Assembly (NCBI GenBank): GCA_947304395.1
Contig: CAMZBA010000005.1
Span: 1 to 64,000 of the forward strand
DNA from: an uncultured Candidatus Saccharibacteria bacterium
GTDB taxonomy: Bacteria; Patescibacteriota; Saccharimonadia; Saccharimonadales; Saccharimonadaceae
Direction: 5' to 3'
DNA: 64,000 nucleotides
In this document: positions 14,913-23,780 of the stretch, in pieces
How positions within the stretch are numbered: the first letter of the stretch is position 1
Layout: every line of letters starts with the position of its first letter
The notes under the pieces: model-generated
The model's input: the letters and a program-made list of their open reading frames with translations, nothing else
Database searches by the model: none
What the model was told of the DNA's origin: nothing
Made by a program: the position numbers and the translations under genes

Positions 14913-16535
14913 ATGGAGGATGCTAAGGAAGAGATCCGGGCGAGGTTGGCAGTAGAAGATGTAGTCGGGCAATACATCGAGCTGAAGCGTGCTGGAAGAA
15001 ATTTCAAAGGGCATTCACCTTGGGGGACTGATCGTACACCTAGCTTTATGGTTTCGCCAGATAAGGGAATTTGGCATGATTTTTCTAGTAATAAAGGTGG
15101 TGATATTTTTACTTTCGTGATGGAGATGGAGGGGTGCACCTTCAGAGAGGCGCTTGAAAAACTGGCGCAGCAGGCGGGTGTGGAGCTTAAACGGTACAAT
15201 AGCGATGATCGGAAGCAGGCTGCACATAAGCAGAGGATTCGGGATTGCTTGGAGCTAGCGACGAAGTATTTTCAGTTTTGTTTGACAAAAAACAAAGCTG
15301 TGATGGAATATGTTTTTTATAAAAGGAATCTAAATAAGAAAACGGTAGAGAATTTTCGAATTGGCTATGCGCCAAAATCCGGACGAGCGTTGGTGGATTT
15401 TCTGAAAAAACGGGGTTTTACGGCTAAAGAAATGGAAGATGCCGGATTAGTGAATCGTTTTGGGGGTGATTTATTTAAAGGTCGAATGACGGTTCCGTTA
15501 ATGGATATATCTGGCAACGTAATTGGCTTTACGGGTAGAATTATTGAGAAAGATGATAATTCGCCAAAATATTTGAATACTCCAGAAACGATTCTATACA
15601 ATAAAGGTCGGCATATTTTTGGGCTTTCGCAGGCAAAAGACGCAATTAGGCGGACGGACTTTGTGGTGGTGGTGGAAGGAAATATGGACGTGATATCTTC
15701 ACATCAGGCAGGAGTGAATCAGGCGGTAGCAACAGCTGGGACGGCAATGACGGAGATGCACCTAAAGAGTTTCTCGCGATTAACTAAAGATATTCGTCTG
15801 GCCTACGATGGAGATGAGGCGGGCGTGCGGGCGGCCGAACGGGCAATTTCGATGGCTTCAAAATTCGGTATCTATTTGTCGGTTATTGATGATTATCATG
15901 GATGCAAAGATGCGGACGAGTTGATACAGAAAGATCCAAAGTTGTGGCAAGAAGCGGTTGAGAATTATCAGCCCGCTTTGGAGTGGCTACTAGAAAAATA
16001 CGTCGGAAAGTATAATTTGAAGACAGAAAAGGGCTTCCAAGAATACGCTACGGAGGCGAAGCGCCTGATAGATCAAATCGATTCAGAAGATGTAGTGTTG
16101 CGTGAGAAATATGAAAGAATTGTAGCGGATAGGCTAGGTATATCGCTGGAGGCCTTTAGGGCAAAGAAAGTCGTGCAGCCAGAGAAGAAAAAATTAAAAA
16201 AGGCTAATATCTCTGGCGATGCCGTAATGGAAAGCAAAGTAGAGAAGAATTTAGCGGCATTAAAGATTCATGGCGGAGTGGATTTGGGGGGCTTTGAGAT
16301 ACGGGATTATAATGTAGATGAACTTGGGCTGATTTTTGAGGAACGATATGAAAAATGGGCGCCAGCCGATTTACAAAAAGAAGCAATGGAATTAATAAAG
16401 AAAGCAGAGTCGGAACGTTTGGATTTAGAAAGAAAAGAGTTGGAAGATCAAATTCGTCAGGCTGAAGAAAAAGGTGACGAGAAGCTAGAAAACGAACTAA
16501 TGCTAAAATTAAGCAAAATCTTGCGTCGAAAATAA
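14913..16535 (+). CDS. dnaG: DNA primase lacking zinc ligands
   Basis: Makes RNA primers for replication. The N-terminal CHC2-type domain (about 1-95) keeps its framework (TPSFMVSPDK, KGGDIFTFVMEMEG). However, all four zinc ligands are replaced: S35, G38, D56 and S59 stand where C, H, C and C are expected. The catalytic core and TOPRIM follow (VVVVEGNMDVISSHQ near 250; LAYDGDEAG near 298). The C-terminal part is short and Lys/Glu-rich, consistent with a reduced DnaB-interacting domain; 540 aa is at the short end. TATAAT at 14901-14906, 6 nt before the ATG, implies a leaderless mRNA. Confidence 0.95.
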   Translation: MEDAKEEIRARLAVEDVVGQYIELKRAGRNFKGHSPWGTDRTPSFMVSPDKGIWHDFSSNKGGDIFTFVMEMEGCTFREALEKLAQQAGVELKRYNSDDRKQAAHKQRIRDCLELATKYFQFCLTKNKAVMEYVFYKRNLNKKTVENFRIGYAPKSGRALVDFLKKRGFTAKEMEDAGLVNRFGGDLFKGRMTVPLMDISGNVIGFTGRIIEKDDNSPKYLNTPETILYNKGRHIFGLSQAKDAIRRTDFVVVVEGNMDVISSHQAGVNQAVATAGTAMTEMHLKSFSRLTKDIRLAYDGDEAGVRAAERAISMASKFGIYLSVIDDYHGCKDADELIQKDPKLWQEAVENYQPALEWLLEKYVGKYNLKTEKGFQEYATEAKRLIDQIDSEDVVLREKYERIVADRLGISLEAFRAKKVVQPEKKKLKKANISGDAVMESKVEKNLAALKIHGGVDLGGFEIRDYNVDELGLIFEERYEKWAPADLQKEAMELIKKAESERLDLERKELEDQIRQAEEKGDEKLENELMLKLSKILRRK

Positions 16536-16563
16536 ACTTGTGGTATAAAAATACTGAAATCAG

Positions 16564-16679
16564 CTGGAAAAGCGGACTTATTTTGATAGTAGTCCTTCCA
16601 GGAGAAAGTATAGATTGATCAAGAATATACAAAAAACTATCAGAAATAAAAAACTTGCAAAAGCACGGGGCTTTTGTGT
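16564..16679 (+). promoter_or_regulatory. Structured leader between dnaG and rpoD
   Basis: The 165-nt gap holds two hairpins. One is CTGGAA..GGACT paired with AGTCC-TTCCAG (16564-16601). The other is CAAAAGC-ACGGG-GCTTTTG (16658-16676), about 20 nt before the rpoD SD. Neither has a long T run, so they look like a leader or attenuator rather than a plain terminator. Confidence 0.4.
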
Positions 16680-16700
16680 GCTAATAAAATAAGGAAGGAC

Positions 16701-17672
16701 ATGGACGAAGACGAAAAAGATTTACGCATCGATGACGAGCTAGATGAGCCTACGCTAGATGAGATGGGCGAAGAAAGCGAAGAGGATTATAATATCGATT
16801 TTGAGTCTGCCACCTATGATGAAGTGGCGGACGATTCAGTAAAACTATATTTGCGCGAAATTGGCAAAATTCCATTGTTGTCAGCTGAAGAAGAGTTTGA
16901 GTTGGCGCAGAAGATTATCAGCGGCACAGAAAAAGAGAAGAAGAAGGCTAAGGATAAAATGGCCGAGTCGAATATGCGTTTGGTGGTTTCAATTGCGAAG
17001 CGATATTCTGGACGCGGACTAGACTTCTTGGATTTAATTCAGGAGGGTAACACTGGTCTTTTGCGCGCAGTTGAAAAGTTTGACCCGGATAAGGGCTTCA
17101 AGTTTTCAACTTATGCGACATGGTGGATTCGTCAGGCAATTACGCGTGCGATTGCAGATCAGGCGCGTACGATTCGTATTCCAGTGCATATGGTTGAAAC
17201 GATTAACAAAGTTTTGCGTACGCAGCGTCGTTTGACGCAAGAGTTGAACCGTGAGCCTTCGACGGAAGAAATTGCGAAAGCAATGGGAATGGAGCCAGAA
17301 AAAGTTGAGTATGTAATGAAAATCAAGCAGGATATCGCCTCCTTGGATGCTTCGGTTGGGCGTGACGGCGAAGATGACGATTCATCGCTGGGCGATTTTA
17401 TCGAAGATGAAGATCGTGTTTCGCCAGAAGATTCTGCGGCTACGCAACTTTTGAAAGAGCAAATAGCTTCGATTTTGCAGACTCTGACTGATCGTGAACA
17501 AAAGATTATTAAAATGCGTTTTGGTATAGGTGGCGGTAAGAGTCATACGCTCGAAGAGGTGGGCGCAGAGTTTTCGGTCACACGTGAGCGTATTCGCCAA
17601 ATTGAGGCGAAAGCTTTAACGAAATTACGTAAAAATAAAGATACAAAGAAGTTACACGAGTATTTGAAGTAA
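16701..17672 (+). CDS. rpoD: Primary sigma factor (sigma-70 family)
   Basis: Housekeeping sigma subunit that recruits RNA polymerase to -10/-35 promoters. About 323 aa from the ATG at 16701, chosen for the AAGGAAGG SD; an upstream TTG frame at 16674 has none. A short acidic N-terminus replaces region 1.1. Region 1.2 ([15 protein letters not shown]), region 2 ([32 protein letters not shown], the -10 helix), region 3 and region 4 ([20 protein letters not shown], the -35 helix-turn-helix) are all present. It fits the many TTGACA/TATAAT promoters in the window. Confidence 0.96.
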   Translation: MDEDEKDLRIDDELDEPTLDEMGEESEEDYNIDFESATYDEVADDSVKLYLREIGKIPLLSAEEEFELAQKIISGTEKEKKKAKDKMAESNMRLVVSIAKRYSGRGLDFLDLIQEGNTGLLRAVEKFDPDKGFKFSTYATWWIRQAITRAIADQARTIRIPVHMVETINKVLRTQRRLTQELNREPSTEEIAKAMGMEPEKVEYVMKIKQDIASLDASVGRDGEDDDSSLGDFIEDEDRVSPEDSAATQLLKEQIASILQTLTDREQKIIKMRFGIGGGKSHTLEEVGAEFSVTRERIRQIEAKALTKLRKNKDTKKLHEYLK

Positions 17673-17698
17673 AAGTTGGCACACAGTTGTTAATTAAG

Positions 17699-17734
17699 AA
17701 ATATTTCAGGCAAGTGTCCTGAAATATTTTTTTA
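17699..17734 (+). terminator. rpoD terminator
   Basis: A perfect 10-bp stem ATATTTCAGG/CCTGAAATAT is followed by a T run. Confidence 0.88.
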
Positions 17735-17795
17735 AAATATTGCATTTAATAATAAAAAGTTTGATTTTTGCACTAAACATAAGTACAATAGTGTT

Positions 17796-18941
17796 ATGGA
17801 ACAAAGTGGGCAGGTGAATAATTCTGTTTCGGCAGCGGGAGCTCCGGCGATGTCGATGGCTACGCCGACAATTTCGAATGCGGACGTTCGTATCGAAAGT
17901 CTCTTGGAGGAATGCGTTAGGACGAAGGCAAGCGATTTGCATTTGCAAGTAGGGTTGCCGCCGATTCTACGTATTGATGGCGCATTGCAACCGGTTTCTG
18001 GTTACGGAAACTTGGATGAGCCAACGGTTGAGCGATTAATTTTTTCGACGCTCGAAGAAGACCAGAAACAGATTCTGATTAAAGATAAAGAGTTTGACTA
18101 TTCGTTTTCGTTTGGCGATTTAGGTCGTTTTCGCGTAAACGCCTTCCATGAGAAGGGCAATTTGGCTGGTGCATTTCGCTTAATCCCGAACGAGATTCAG
18201 TCGATTAATGAGCTAGGTATGCCGTCGGTAGTGACGAGCTTCGCAGATTTTCCGCGTGGATTAGTGTTAGTAACTGGCCCAACTGGTTCAGGTAAGTCTA
18301 CGACGCTAGCGGCTTTAGTTGACAAGATAAACCGCGAAAAATCCGTTCATATCATTACAATCGAGGACCCGATTGAGTTTACGCACAAATCTTTGCGTTC
18401 AGTGGTTGTGCAACGTGAGGTACACTACGATACTTATTCATTCTCGGCAGCTTTACGCTCGGCACTTCGCGAAGATCCGGATGTAGTACTAATTGGTGAG
18501 ATGCGCGATCTCGAGACAATTTCGGCCGCTATTACGATTGCGGAAACTGGGCACTTAGTTTTTGCGACGCTGCACACTAACTCAGCTTCGCAGAGTATTG
18601 ACCGTATGATTGACGTATTTCCGCCACATCAGCAACCGCAGGTCCGCTCTCAGCTGTCAAACATTTTGCAGGCAATTTGCGCTCAGCGCTTGGTGCCGGC
18701 GATTGGTGGTGGACGCGTAGTTGCAGCAGAAATCTTGATTGCAAATCCAGCAGTGCGCTCGGTGATTCGTGAAGGGAAAACGCATCAGCTTGATACGATT
18801 ATTCAGACTGGTGCTGATCAAGGTATGCAGACGATGGATCGTACTTTGGTTAAACTAATTCAGACCGGTGCGATTACTTATGATAGTGCACGCGAATTTG
18901 CGGTAGATTTGCAAGAATTCGAGAGGTTAGCTAGAGGATGA
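17796..18941 (+). CDS. pilT: Type IV pilus retraction ATPase PilT
   Basis: A cytoplasmic hexameric ATPase that depolymerises type IV pili, giving twitching or DNA/host capture. 381 aa. The N-terminal domain starts near ASDLHLQVG. Walker A is GPTGSGKST (about residue 165), followed by an Asp box and Walker B (DPDVVLIGEMRD). The His box is ETGHLVFATLHTNSA. PAVRSVIREGKTHQL corresponds to the AIRNLIRE motif that marks PilT rather than PilB. TTGATT-17-TACAAT ends 6 nt before the ATG, so a leaderless start is likely. It overlaps pilC by 4 nt. Confidence 0.94.
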   Translation: MEQSGQVNNSVSAAGAPAMSMATPTISNADVRIESLLEECVRTKASDLHLQVGLPPILRIDGALQPVSGYGNLDEPTVERLIFSTLEEDQKQILIKDKEFDYSFSFGDLGRFRVNAFHEKGNLAGAFRLIPNEIQSINELGMPSVVTSFADFPRGLVLVTGPTGSGKSTTLAALVDKINREKSVHIITIEDPIEFTHKSLRSVVVQREVHYDTYSFSAALRSALREDPDVVLIGEMRDLETISAAITIAETGHLVFATLHTNSASQSIDRMIDVFPPHQQPQVRSQLSNILQAICAQRLVPAIGGGRVVAAEILIANPAVRSVIREGKTHQLDTIIQTGADQGMQTMDRTLVKLIQTGAITYDSAREFAVDLQEFERLARG

Positions 18942-20137
18942 AACGTTTTACCTACAAGGCCAAAGAGCAGAGTTCTGGCAAGGTTATTAAGGGCACGATT
19001 CAGGCAGAGACTGAACGTGTTGCTGGAAAGCTCTTGGTTGATCGCGGATATGTTCCGGAATATATCAAAGAGGAAGGTGGCGGTCTTGCTGATAAGATGA
19101 ATAAAGTTACGTCGAAAGACCGTATTAACTTTACTCGTCAGTTCGCGACTCTTGTAGGTGCAGGTTTACCAATTGCGCAGTCTTTACGCTCAGTTTCAGA
19201 ACAGACCCAGAATAAATCCATGAAGGCAATTATTGAAGAGATTTTGGCCGACGTGGAAGCGGGGCGTCCGCTTAGTACGGCTTTCGCTAAACACCCAGAT
19301 ACATTTAATAAAGTATATCTATCTTTGATTAAGGCAGGTGAAACTTCTGGTACGCTAGATCAAAGTTTGCGTCGTATTGCGGAGCAGGAAGAGAAGGACC
19401 AGAAGATGCTCGGCAAAATTAAGAGTGCCATGACGATGCCGTTAATTACTTTATTTGTAATTATTGTAGTGTTTATTTATATGATGCTTGAAGTCGTTCC
19501 GCATGTTGAGTCTCTGTACAGTGACCTCGGTGAAGAGTTGCCAACATTAACTTTGATAATGGTAGGCATTAAAGATTTCTTAATAAACTTCTGGTGGTTG
19601 GTAATTGTTATTCTAGGTGTGATGGTTGCCTTCTTTATGCAGTGGCGTAAGACGGATAATGGTATACATGTGATGGCGACAATTAAATTAAATGTGCCGA
19701 TGTTTAACGGGTTGTTTAGAATTCTTTACATGTCCCGTTTTGCACGTATTTCACAAATTTTGCTTTCCACTGGTGTTGCGGTGCTGGATACGATGAATAT
19801 CGCTGGAGAGGCGACGGCAAACGTGGTTATCCAGGAGAAGATAGATGCGGCAGGGGAAAAAGTTCAATCAGGTCGTCCGCTTTCAGAAGCGTTGAAAGAG
19901 CAAGAATATATTGATCCATTAGTATATCAAATGGCGGCGATTGGTGAGCAGTCTGGTAAAATGGACGAAATGCTAGGTAAAGCCGCGCAGGTGTTTGAAG
20001 ATGAGCTTGACGAGAAGATTGCGACAATTTCGGCAATGATTGAGCCAGTAATGATGATTATGCTTGCAGTCGTAGCGGGCTTGTTGGTAGGTGGCGTTTT
20101 GTTCCCGATCTACTCCTTGGTCAACTCGATTGGCTAG
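18938..20137 (+). CDS. pilC: Type IV pilus inner-membrane platform protein
   Basis: PilC/GspF-family polytopic protein that couples the pilus motors to pilin assembly. 399 aa with two T2SSF repeats (about 70-190 and 270-395), each with a TRQFATLVGAGLPIAQSL / FARISQILLSTGVAVLDTM type helix and a TSGTLDQSL or QSGKMDEML turn. Three membrane segments are seen (near 165-190, 215-237 and 365-390). The ATGA overlap with pilT indicates coupled translation. Confidence 0.95.
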   Translation: MKRFTYKAKEQSSGKVIKGTIQAETERVAGKLLVDRGYVPEYIKEEGGGLADKMNKVTSKDRINFTRQFATLVGAGLPIAQSLRSVSEQTQNKSMKAIIEEILADVEAGRPLSTAFAKHPDTFNKVYLSLIKAGETSGTLDQSLRRIAEQEEKDQKMLGKIKSAMTMPLITLFVIIVVFIYMMLEVVPHVESLYSDLGEELPTLTLIMVGIKDFLINFWWLVIVILGVMVAFFMQWRKTDNGIHVMATIKLNVPMFNGLFRILYMSRFARISQILLSTGVAVLDTMNIAGEATANVVIQEKIDAAGEKVQSGRPLSEALKEQEYIDPLVYQMAAIGEQSGKMDEMLGKAAQVFEDELDEKIATISAMIEPVMMIMLAVVAGLLVGGVLFPIYSLVNSIG

Positions 20138-20177
20138 AAGACGTATAAATAAATTTATAAATTGTTAAAAAATAAGC

Positions 20178-20206
20178 TTGATTTTAGCATAAACATTTTG
20201 TATAGT
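20178..20206 (+). promoter_or_regulatory. Promoter of the major pilin gene
   Basis: TTGATT (20178-20183) and TATAGT (20201-20206) have 17-nt spacing. The leader of about 90 nt contains ACAGAG/CTCTGT and GCAAT-type pairings and ends in an AAAGGAGT SD. This separates pilin expression from the pilTC unit. Confidence 0.65.
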
Positions 20207-20303
20207 TAGTGCAGATGCAGTTTTGCAGTTGGCAATCACAGAGTGGGTATCTCTGTAGCCAAAGGGCAATTGCTGATTGCAAAAATAAAAAAGGAGTATC
20301 AAA

Positions 20304-20834
20304 ATGACAAACAAAAATAAAAAAGGCTTCACGATCATTGAGGTAGTCTTGGTTCTTGCCATCGCAGGTCTTATCTTCTTGATGGTATTCATTGCGCTTC
20401 CTGCTTTGCAGCGTTCACAACGCAATACACAGCGTGAAGATGATTTGGCACGTATTATTACTGCCGTTAACAACTATCAGTCTAACAACCAAGGTAAGGT
20501 TCCATTCAAGAACGGTACGACCCAAGCTCAATTGGCTCAGTTCGTGAGCCGCTATATTGATAGCACCTGTGAATTGGATGGTACAGATATCAAGTGTAGC
20601 GACAACTCCAACGAGTTCCGCGATCCACAGGGTGACACCTATAAGATTGAAAGCATGGGCTTAGCTACTGACGGTGAAGACGTAAGCGGCTCTATGCAAG
20701 AAAAGACTTTCTACGGTTACTACAACGCTACTTGTGGCGATGAAGGTATCGTAAAGTCTGGTACTGGTGACCGCGATGTTGCTGTCTTCATGAAGCTAGA
20801 AGGTGGTGCTATCGCTTGTAACGATAACCACTAA
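20304..20834 (+). CDS. Type IV pilin
   Basis: Structural pilin subunit, 176 aa. A short basic leader MTNKNKKG is followed by the class III cleavage site G/FTIIE and the hydrophobic N-terminal helix (VVLVLAIAGLIFLMVFIALPAL). Glu at position +5 is present. Four Cys (STC, IKC, ATC, IAC) suggest two disulfides in the head domain. It has a strong SD, its own promoter and terminator, and codon choice that looks more biased than its neighbours, all consistent with high expression. The PilD-type peptidase next to it would process it. Confidence 0.92.
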   Translation: MTNKNKKGFTIIEVVLVLAIAGLIFLMVFIALPALQRSQRNTQREDDLARIITAVNNYQSNNQGKVPFKNGTTQAQLAQFVSRYIDSTCELDGTDIKCSDNSNEFRDPQGDTYKIESMGLATDGEDVSGSMQEKTFYGYYNATCGDEGIVKSGTGDRDVAVFMKLEGGAIACNDNH

Positions 20835-20851
20835 TATCTGTCTAGATATTC

Positions 20852-20879
20852 AAAGGAGCTCCGTATGGGGCTCCTTTTT
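20852..20879 (+). terminator. Pilin gene terminator
   Basis: The hairpin GGAGC/GCTCC (20855-20859 with 20870-20874), extended by flanking A/T pairs, is followed by TTTTT. Confidence 0.85.
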
Positions 20880-20896
20880 GTGGTAATATAAGAGGT

Positions 20897-21700
20897 ATGG
20901 AAAGCGTAGGCGTAATATTATTATTGTTTATCTTAGGCGCAACGCTGGGGTCTTTTGGTTGCTGTCAGGCTTGGCGGATTCATAAGAACGATAAGTCAAA
21001 ATGGTCACATTGCATGAAATGTAAATACCAGTTGCAATGGTATGATAATATTCCGATAATTAGCTGGGTGACATTAGGGGGCAAATGCCGCAAGTGCCGA
21101 AAACCAATTGGCTACTCCGAAATACTATCAGAGGTTGGCCTAGGGCTAGCCTTTGCGGCTGCTTTTTGGTGGTGGCCATCAAAAAACGATTTAGTAATGG
21201 GTGATTTTGCCGAAGTGCTAAAGTTTGGGCTATTTTTGGTTAATTTAGTATTGCTGCTTATTTCATTTGTGTATGATGCGAAATGGAAAGAGTTGCCTGT
21301 AGGGATATTAATAGCTTCATCGGCGTTGGCGCTGGCCTTTTTGGGGATAGATATTTTTACGGCGTATGGAGTGGTTGGTTCTTTCGATTGGCTCAGTTTG
21401 GGGGGTGCGATTGTGATTCTGCCGGTATTTTATTATTTGATGTATAAAGTTAGTAAGGAGCGCTGGGTAGGTGGGGGAGATTGGATACTGTGTGTGCCGT
21501 TAGCGTTGATGTTGGAAAATTTTTGGTTAGCTCTTTTTGCATTATTTATTTCGAATATTATAGGAAGCGTGATATCTTTGCCGATATTGATTAGGGCGAA
21601 AAATAGAAAGATGACAATTCCGTTTGGCCCGTTTTTGATTTTGGGTTTTTTGGTTGTGTTCTTTTTGCAGGCGCAAATATTGCAGCTAATAACGGTATGA
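20897..21700 (+). CDS. pilD: Prepilin peptidase / type IV leader peptidase
   Basis: A membrane aspartyl protease that cleaves prepilin leaders and N-methylates pilins. 267 aa. An N-terminal helix (GATLGSF) precedes a cytoplasmic loop with two CxxC pairs (HCMKC, KCRKC) of the zinc-binding A24A type. About seven membrane helices follow. The catalytic Asp pair lies in FVYDAKWKELP and GGGDWI. TAATAT at 20884-20889, 7 nt before the ATG, suggests a leaderless mRNA. The start of the next gene is 6 nt after the stop. Confidence 0.93.
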   Translation: MESVGVILLLFILGATLGSFGCCQAWRIHKNDKSKWSHCMKCKYQLQWYDNIPIISWVTLGGKCRKCRKPIGYSEILSEVGLGLAFAAAFWWWPSKNDLVMGDFAEVLKFGLFLVNLVLLLISFVYDAKWKELPVGILIASSALALAFLGIDIFTAYGVVGSFDWLSLGGAIVILPVFYYLMYKVSKERWVGGGDWILCVPLALMLENFWLALFALFISNIIGSVISLPILIRAKNRKMTIPFGPFLILGFLVVFFLQAQILQLITV

Positions 21701-21706
21701 GAATAA

Positions 21707-22645
21707 ATGTACGTAGCAGATTTGATTAACGAATTCTTGGAATCATTGGAAGTAGAAAATGGTCGTTCGCGTTACACAACGAGAAACTACGAGTTATATT
21801 TGGCGCGAATAGTCGAGTTTAGCCAGGAGTCGAATCCGGAAGACGATTTAAAGCCAATCGATATAACTCCAGAGTGGTTGAGAGAGTATCGATTGTGGTT
21901 GAATCGTTATATTACGGAACGTGGCAAAGGTTTGTCGGTAATGACGCAGAACTATCACTTGATCGCATTGCGCGGTTTTTTGAAATATTTGGCGAAGAGA
22001 AATATCAAGTCGTTGGATCCTGTACTAGTAGAGCTTCCGCGTACACATCGCGCACAAGTGACGTTTTTACATGTAGATGAGATTGACCGAATTTTAGCAG
22101 AAATACCGCTGGATACAGAAGATGGCTTGCGCGATCGGGCAATTTTTGAATTGTTGTTTTCGACGGGACTACGCGTGTCGGAGCTAACGAATTTGAATCG
22201 TGACCATGTAAATCTGGAGCGACGAGAATTTATGGTGCGTGGAAAAGGGCAGAAAGACCGACCGGTATTCGTATCGCAGTCGGCGGCGGATGCGGTACGA
22301 GATTATTTAGATGAAAGAAAGGACTCGTTGCCGGCATTGTTCTTGAATAACTCGCGAAATCAACCAATGGCGGGGACGTCGGGGGACTATAGAAGATTGT
22401 CGCCGCGAAGTATTGAGAGAATTATTAACAAGTATGTACGGGCGGCCGGAATAACAAAACACGTAACGCCGCATACTTTGAGACATTCGTTTGCGACAGA
22501 CTTATTGATGAATGGAGCGGATTTGCGTTCGGTACAATCACTACTTGGTCACTCGAATATTTCGACGACGCAAATATATACGCACGTAACGGATCCGCAT
22601 TTGCGCGAAATACATGAAAAATTCCACAGCGAAGTAGATAAGTAG
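21707..22645 (+). CDS. xerD: Xer-type tyrosine recombinase
   Basis: Site-specific recombinase of 312 aa, probably the single Xer that resolves chromosome dimers. The N-terminal SAM-like DNA-binding domain spans about 1-105. The catalytic residues are all present: Arg in STGLRVSELTNL, Lys in VRGKGQKDRPV, HxxR in TPHTLRHSFATDLL, His in LLGHSNISTTQ, and Tyr in IYTHV. The sequence is that of a housekeeping XerC/D, not a phage integrase. It follows pilD closely and may be in the same operon. No dif site was identified in the window. Confidence 0.9.
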   Translation: MYVADLINEFLESLEVENGRSRYTTRNYELYLARIVEFSQESNPEDDLKPIDITPEWLREYRLWLNRYITERGKGLSVMTQNYHLIALRGFLKYLAKRNIKSLDPVLVELPRTHRAQVTFLHVDEIDRILAEIPLDTEDGLRDRAIFELLFSTGLRVSELTNLNRDHVNLERREFMVRGKGQKDRPVFVSQSAADAVRDYLDERKDSLPALFLNNSRNQPMAGTSGDYRRLSPRSIERIINKYVRAAGITKHVTPHTLRHSFATDLLMNGADLRSVQSLLGHSNISTTQIYTHVTDPHLREIHEKFHSEVDK

Positions 22646-22653
22646 AGTCTGCA

Positions 22654-22757
22654 TTGACAATATGATGTTTTTGTGGTAGTGTAATAAGTAATCGAGCGAG
22701 CTCGGGATTGTTTTCTCGCGTTCCTCAAGAGAGAAGCTCCTTGATGGGGGCTTCTTT
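22654..22757 (+). ncRNA. Candidate small RNA or terminated leader upstream of ndk
   Basis: TTGACA (22654-22659) and a weak TAGTGT -10 (22677-22682) with 17-nt spacing are followed by a short non-coding stretch. It has CGAGCGAGCTCG-type pairing and ends in the hairpin GAAGCTCC/GGGGCTTC with TTTT (22731-22757). A second TATAAT at 22763-22768 then starts the ndk mRNA. A short RNA of about 65 nt is possible. It matches no known family. Confidence 0.35.
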
Positions 22758-22787
22758 TGGTATATAATGGTGAAAAGGGAGAAAAGT

Positions 22788-23402
22788 ATGGCAGAGAAAA
22801 AAGAAGCCGAAAAGAAAATTGGAAAAGCAACCGCAAAGGTAGCAGCCGAGAAAAACGCGACAGCAGCGAACGTTGGTTTTACGAAAGAGAATAATCCGAA
22901 TGGCCTAGTGCAGCGTACGCTAATTGTGTTCAAGCCAGATGCAGTACAGCGAGGTATTGTCGGCGAGATTCTGAGCCGATTTGAGCGTGTTGGTTTGAAG
23001 ATTGTAGGCGCCAAGATGGTCAACCCTGACAAAGATCATTATTACCAGCATTATGAAGGCATTTCGAAGATGATTTCACGCCGTGGTCAGAAGACGTTTG
23101 ACATTACCTTGAAGTTTATGACTTCTGGTCCTGTAATCGCAATGGTCCTAGAAGGCGTAGAGGCGGTGCCGCTTGTGCGTAAGATGGTTGGTTCGACTGA
23201 GCCGATGGCGGCGGACATGGGTACAATTCGTGGTGATTATGCGCATATTTCCTTCGGTTATGCGGATGCGCACGATGAAGCGGTGCCAAACTTGATTCAT
23301 GCTTCTGGTAATCCAGAAGAAGCGGAAGCTGAGGTTTCCTACTGGTTCAAGCCGGAAGAGATCCAGATGTATCATACTTTGAGCGAAAAGTTCACGCGCT
23401 AG
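22788..23402 (+). CDS. ndk: Nucleoside diphosphate kinase with N-terminal extension
   Basis: Transfers phosphate from ATP to other NDPs through a phospho-His intermediate. 204 aa from the ATG at 22788 (SD AAGGGAG); the in-frame ATG at 22767 lies inside the promoter. About 45 Lys/Ala/Glu-rich residues precede the usual start (RTLIVFKPDAVQRG). The catalytic His is in NLIHASGNPEEAEAEV. The C-terminal helical segment (YWFKPEEIQMYHTLSEKF) is also somewhat longer than in minimal enzymes. The extension could be a flexible tail, and its role is unknown. Confidence 0.95.
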   Translation: MAEKKEAEKKIGKATAKVAAEKNATAANVGFTKENNPNGLVQRTLIVFKPDAVQRGIVGEILSRFERVGLKIVGAKMVNPDKDHYYQHYEGISKMISRRGQKTFDITLKFMTSGPVIAMVLEGVEAVPLVRKMVGSTEPMAADMGTIRGDYAHISFGYADAHDEAVPNLIHASGNPEEAEAEVSYWFKPEEIQMYHTLSEKFTR

Positions 23403-23416
23403 TTATTGCGCACTTT

Positions 23417-23445
23417 AGACACCTCGCTTGCTGGGGTGTCTTTTT
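23417..23445 (+). terminator. ndk terminator
   Basis: AGACACC / GGTGTCT stem (23417-23423 with 23435-23441) followed by TTTTT. The next 150 nt (23446-23600) hold no gene I can support. Confidence 0.85.
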
Positions 23446-23601
23446 GTTGGAGTGAACATGGTATATTTATAAATATGAGGAATGGCGAGCTAGCCGGTAG
23501 GAAGTCGGATGGTAGAGTGGAAAGATTTGAAAGCTATTCATTTAGAACTCCGATGCCAGGTAGGTAAAGGTAGCGCGTAAGTGTGCTAAAATATAGACGT
23601 T

Positions 23602-23677
23602 GGCCCAGTAGCTCAATGGATAGAGCAGCTCCGTCCTAAGGAGAAGGTTGTGCGTTCGACTCGCTCCTGGGCTACCA
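23602..23677 (+). tRNA. tRNA-Arg(CCU)
   Basis: 76-nt cloverleaf. Acceptor GGCCCAG/CTGGGCT has a G1:U72 wobble, as in the other Arg tRNA here. The D arm is GCTC/GAGC. The anticodon loop GTCCTAA gives CCT. The T loop is TTCGACT with one mismatch in the T stem. CCA is encoded, and a TAAAAT -10 lies about 10 nt upstream. Confidence 0.9.
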
Positions 23678-23780
23678 AAAGATAACGATTGATCACGCGT
23701 ATGCGGCGATTTTTTATTTGGATTTAAGTTGAAGCGTGAGGGGGGGCGATAGATATGGACGCTTATGGTAAAATATAGGT

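Noticed and set aside
23446-23600. Possible RNA gene between ndk and tRNA-Arg(CCU)
   Set aside because: No consistent pairing, terminator or coding frame beyond the -10 of the tRNA.
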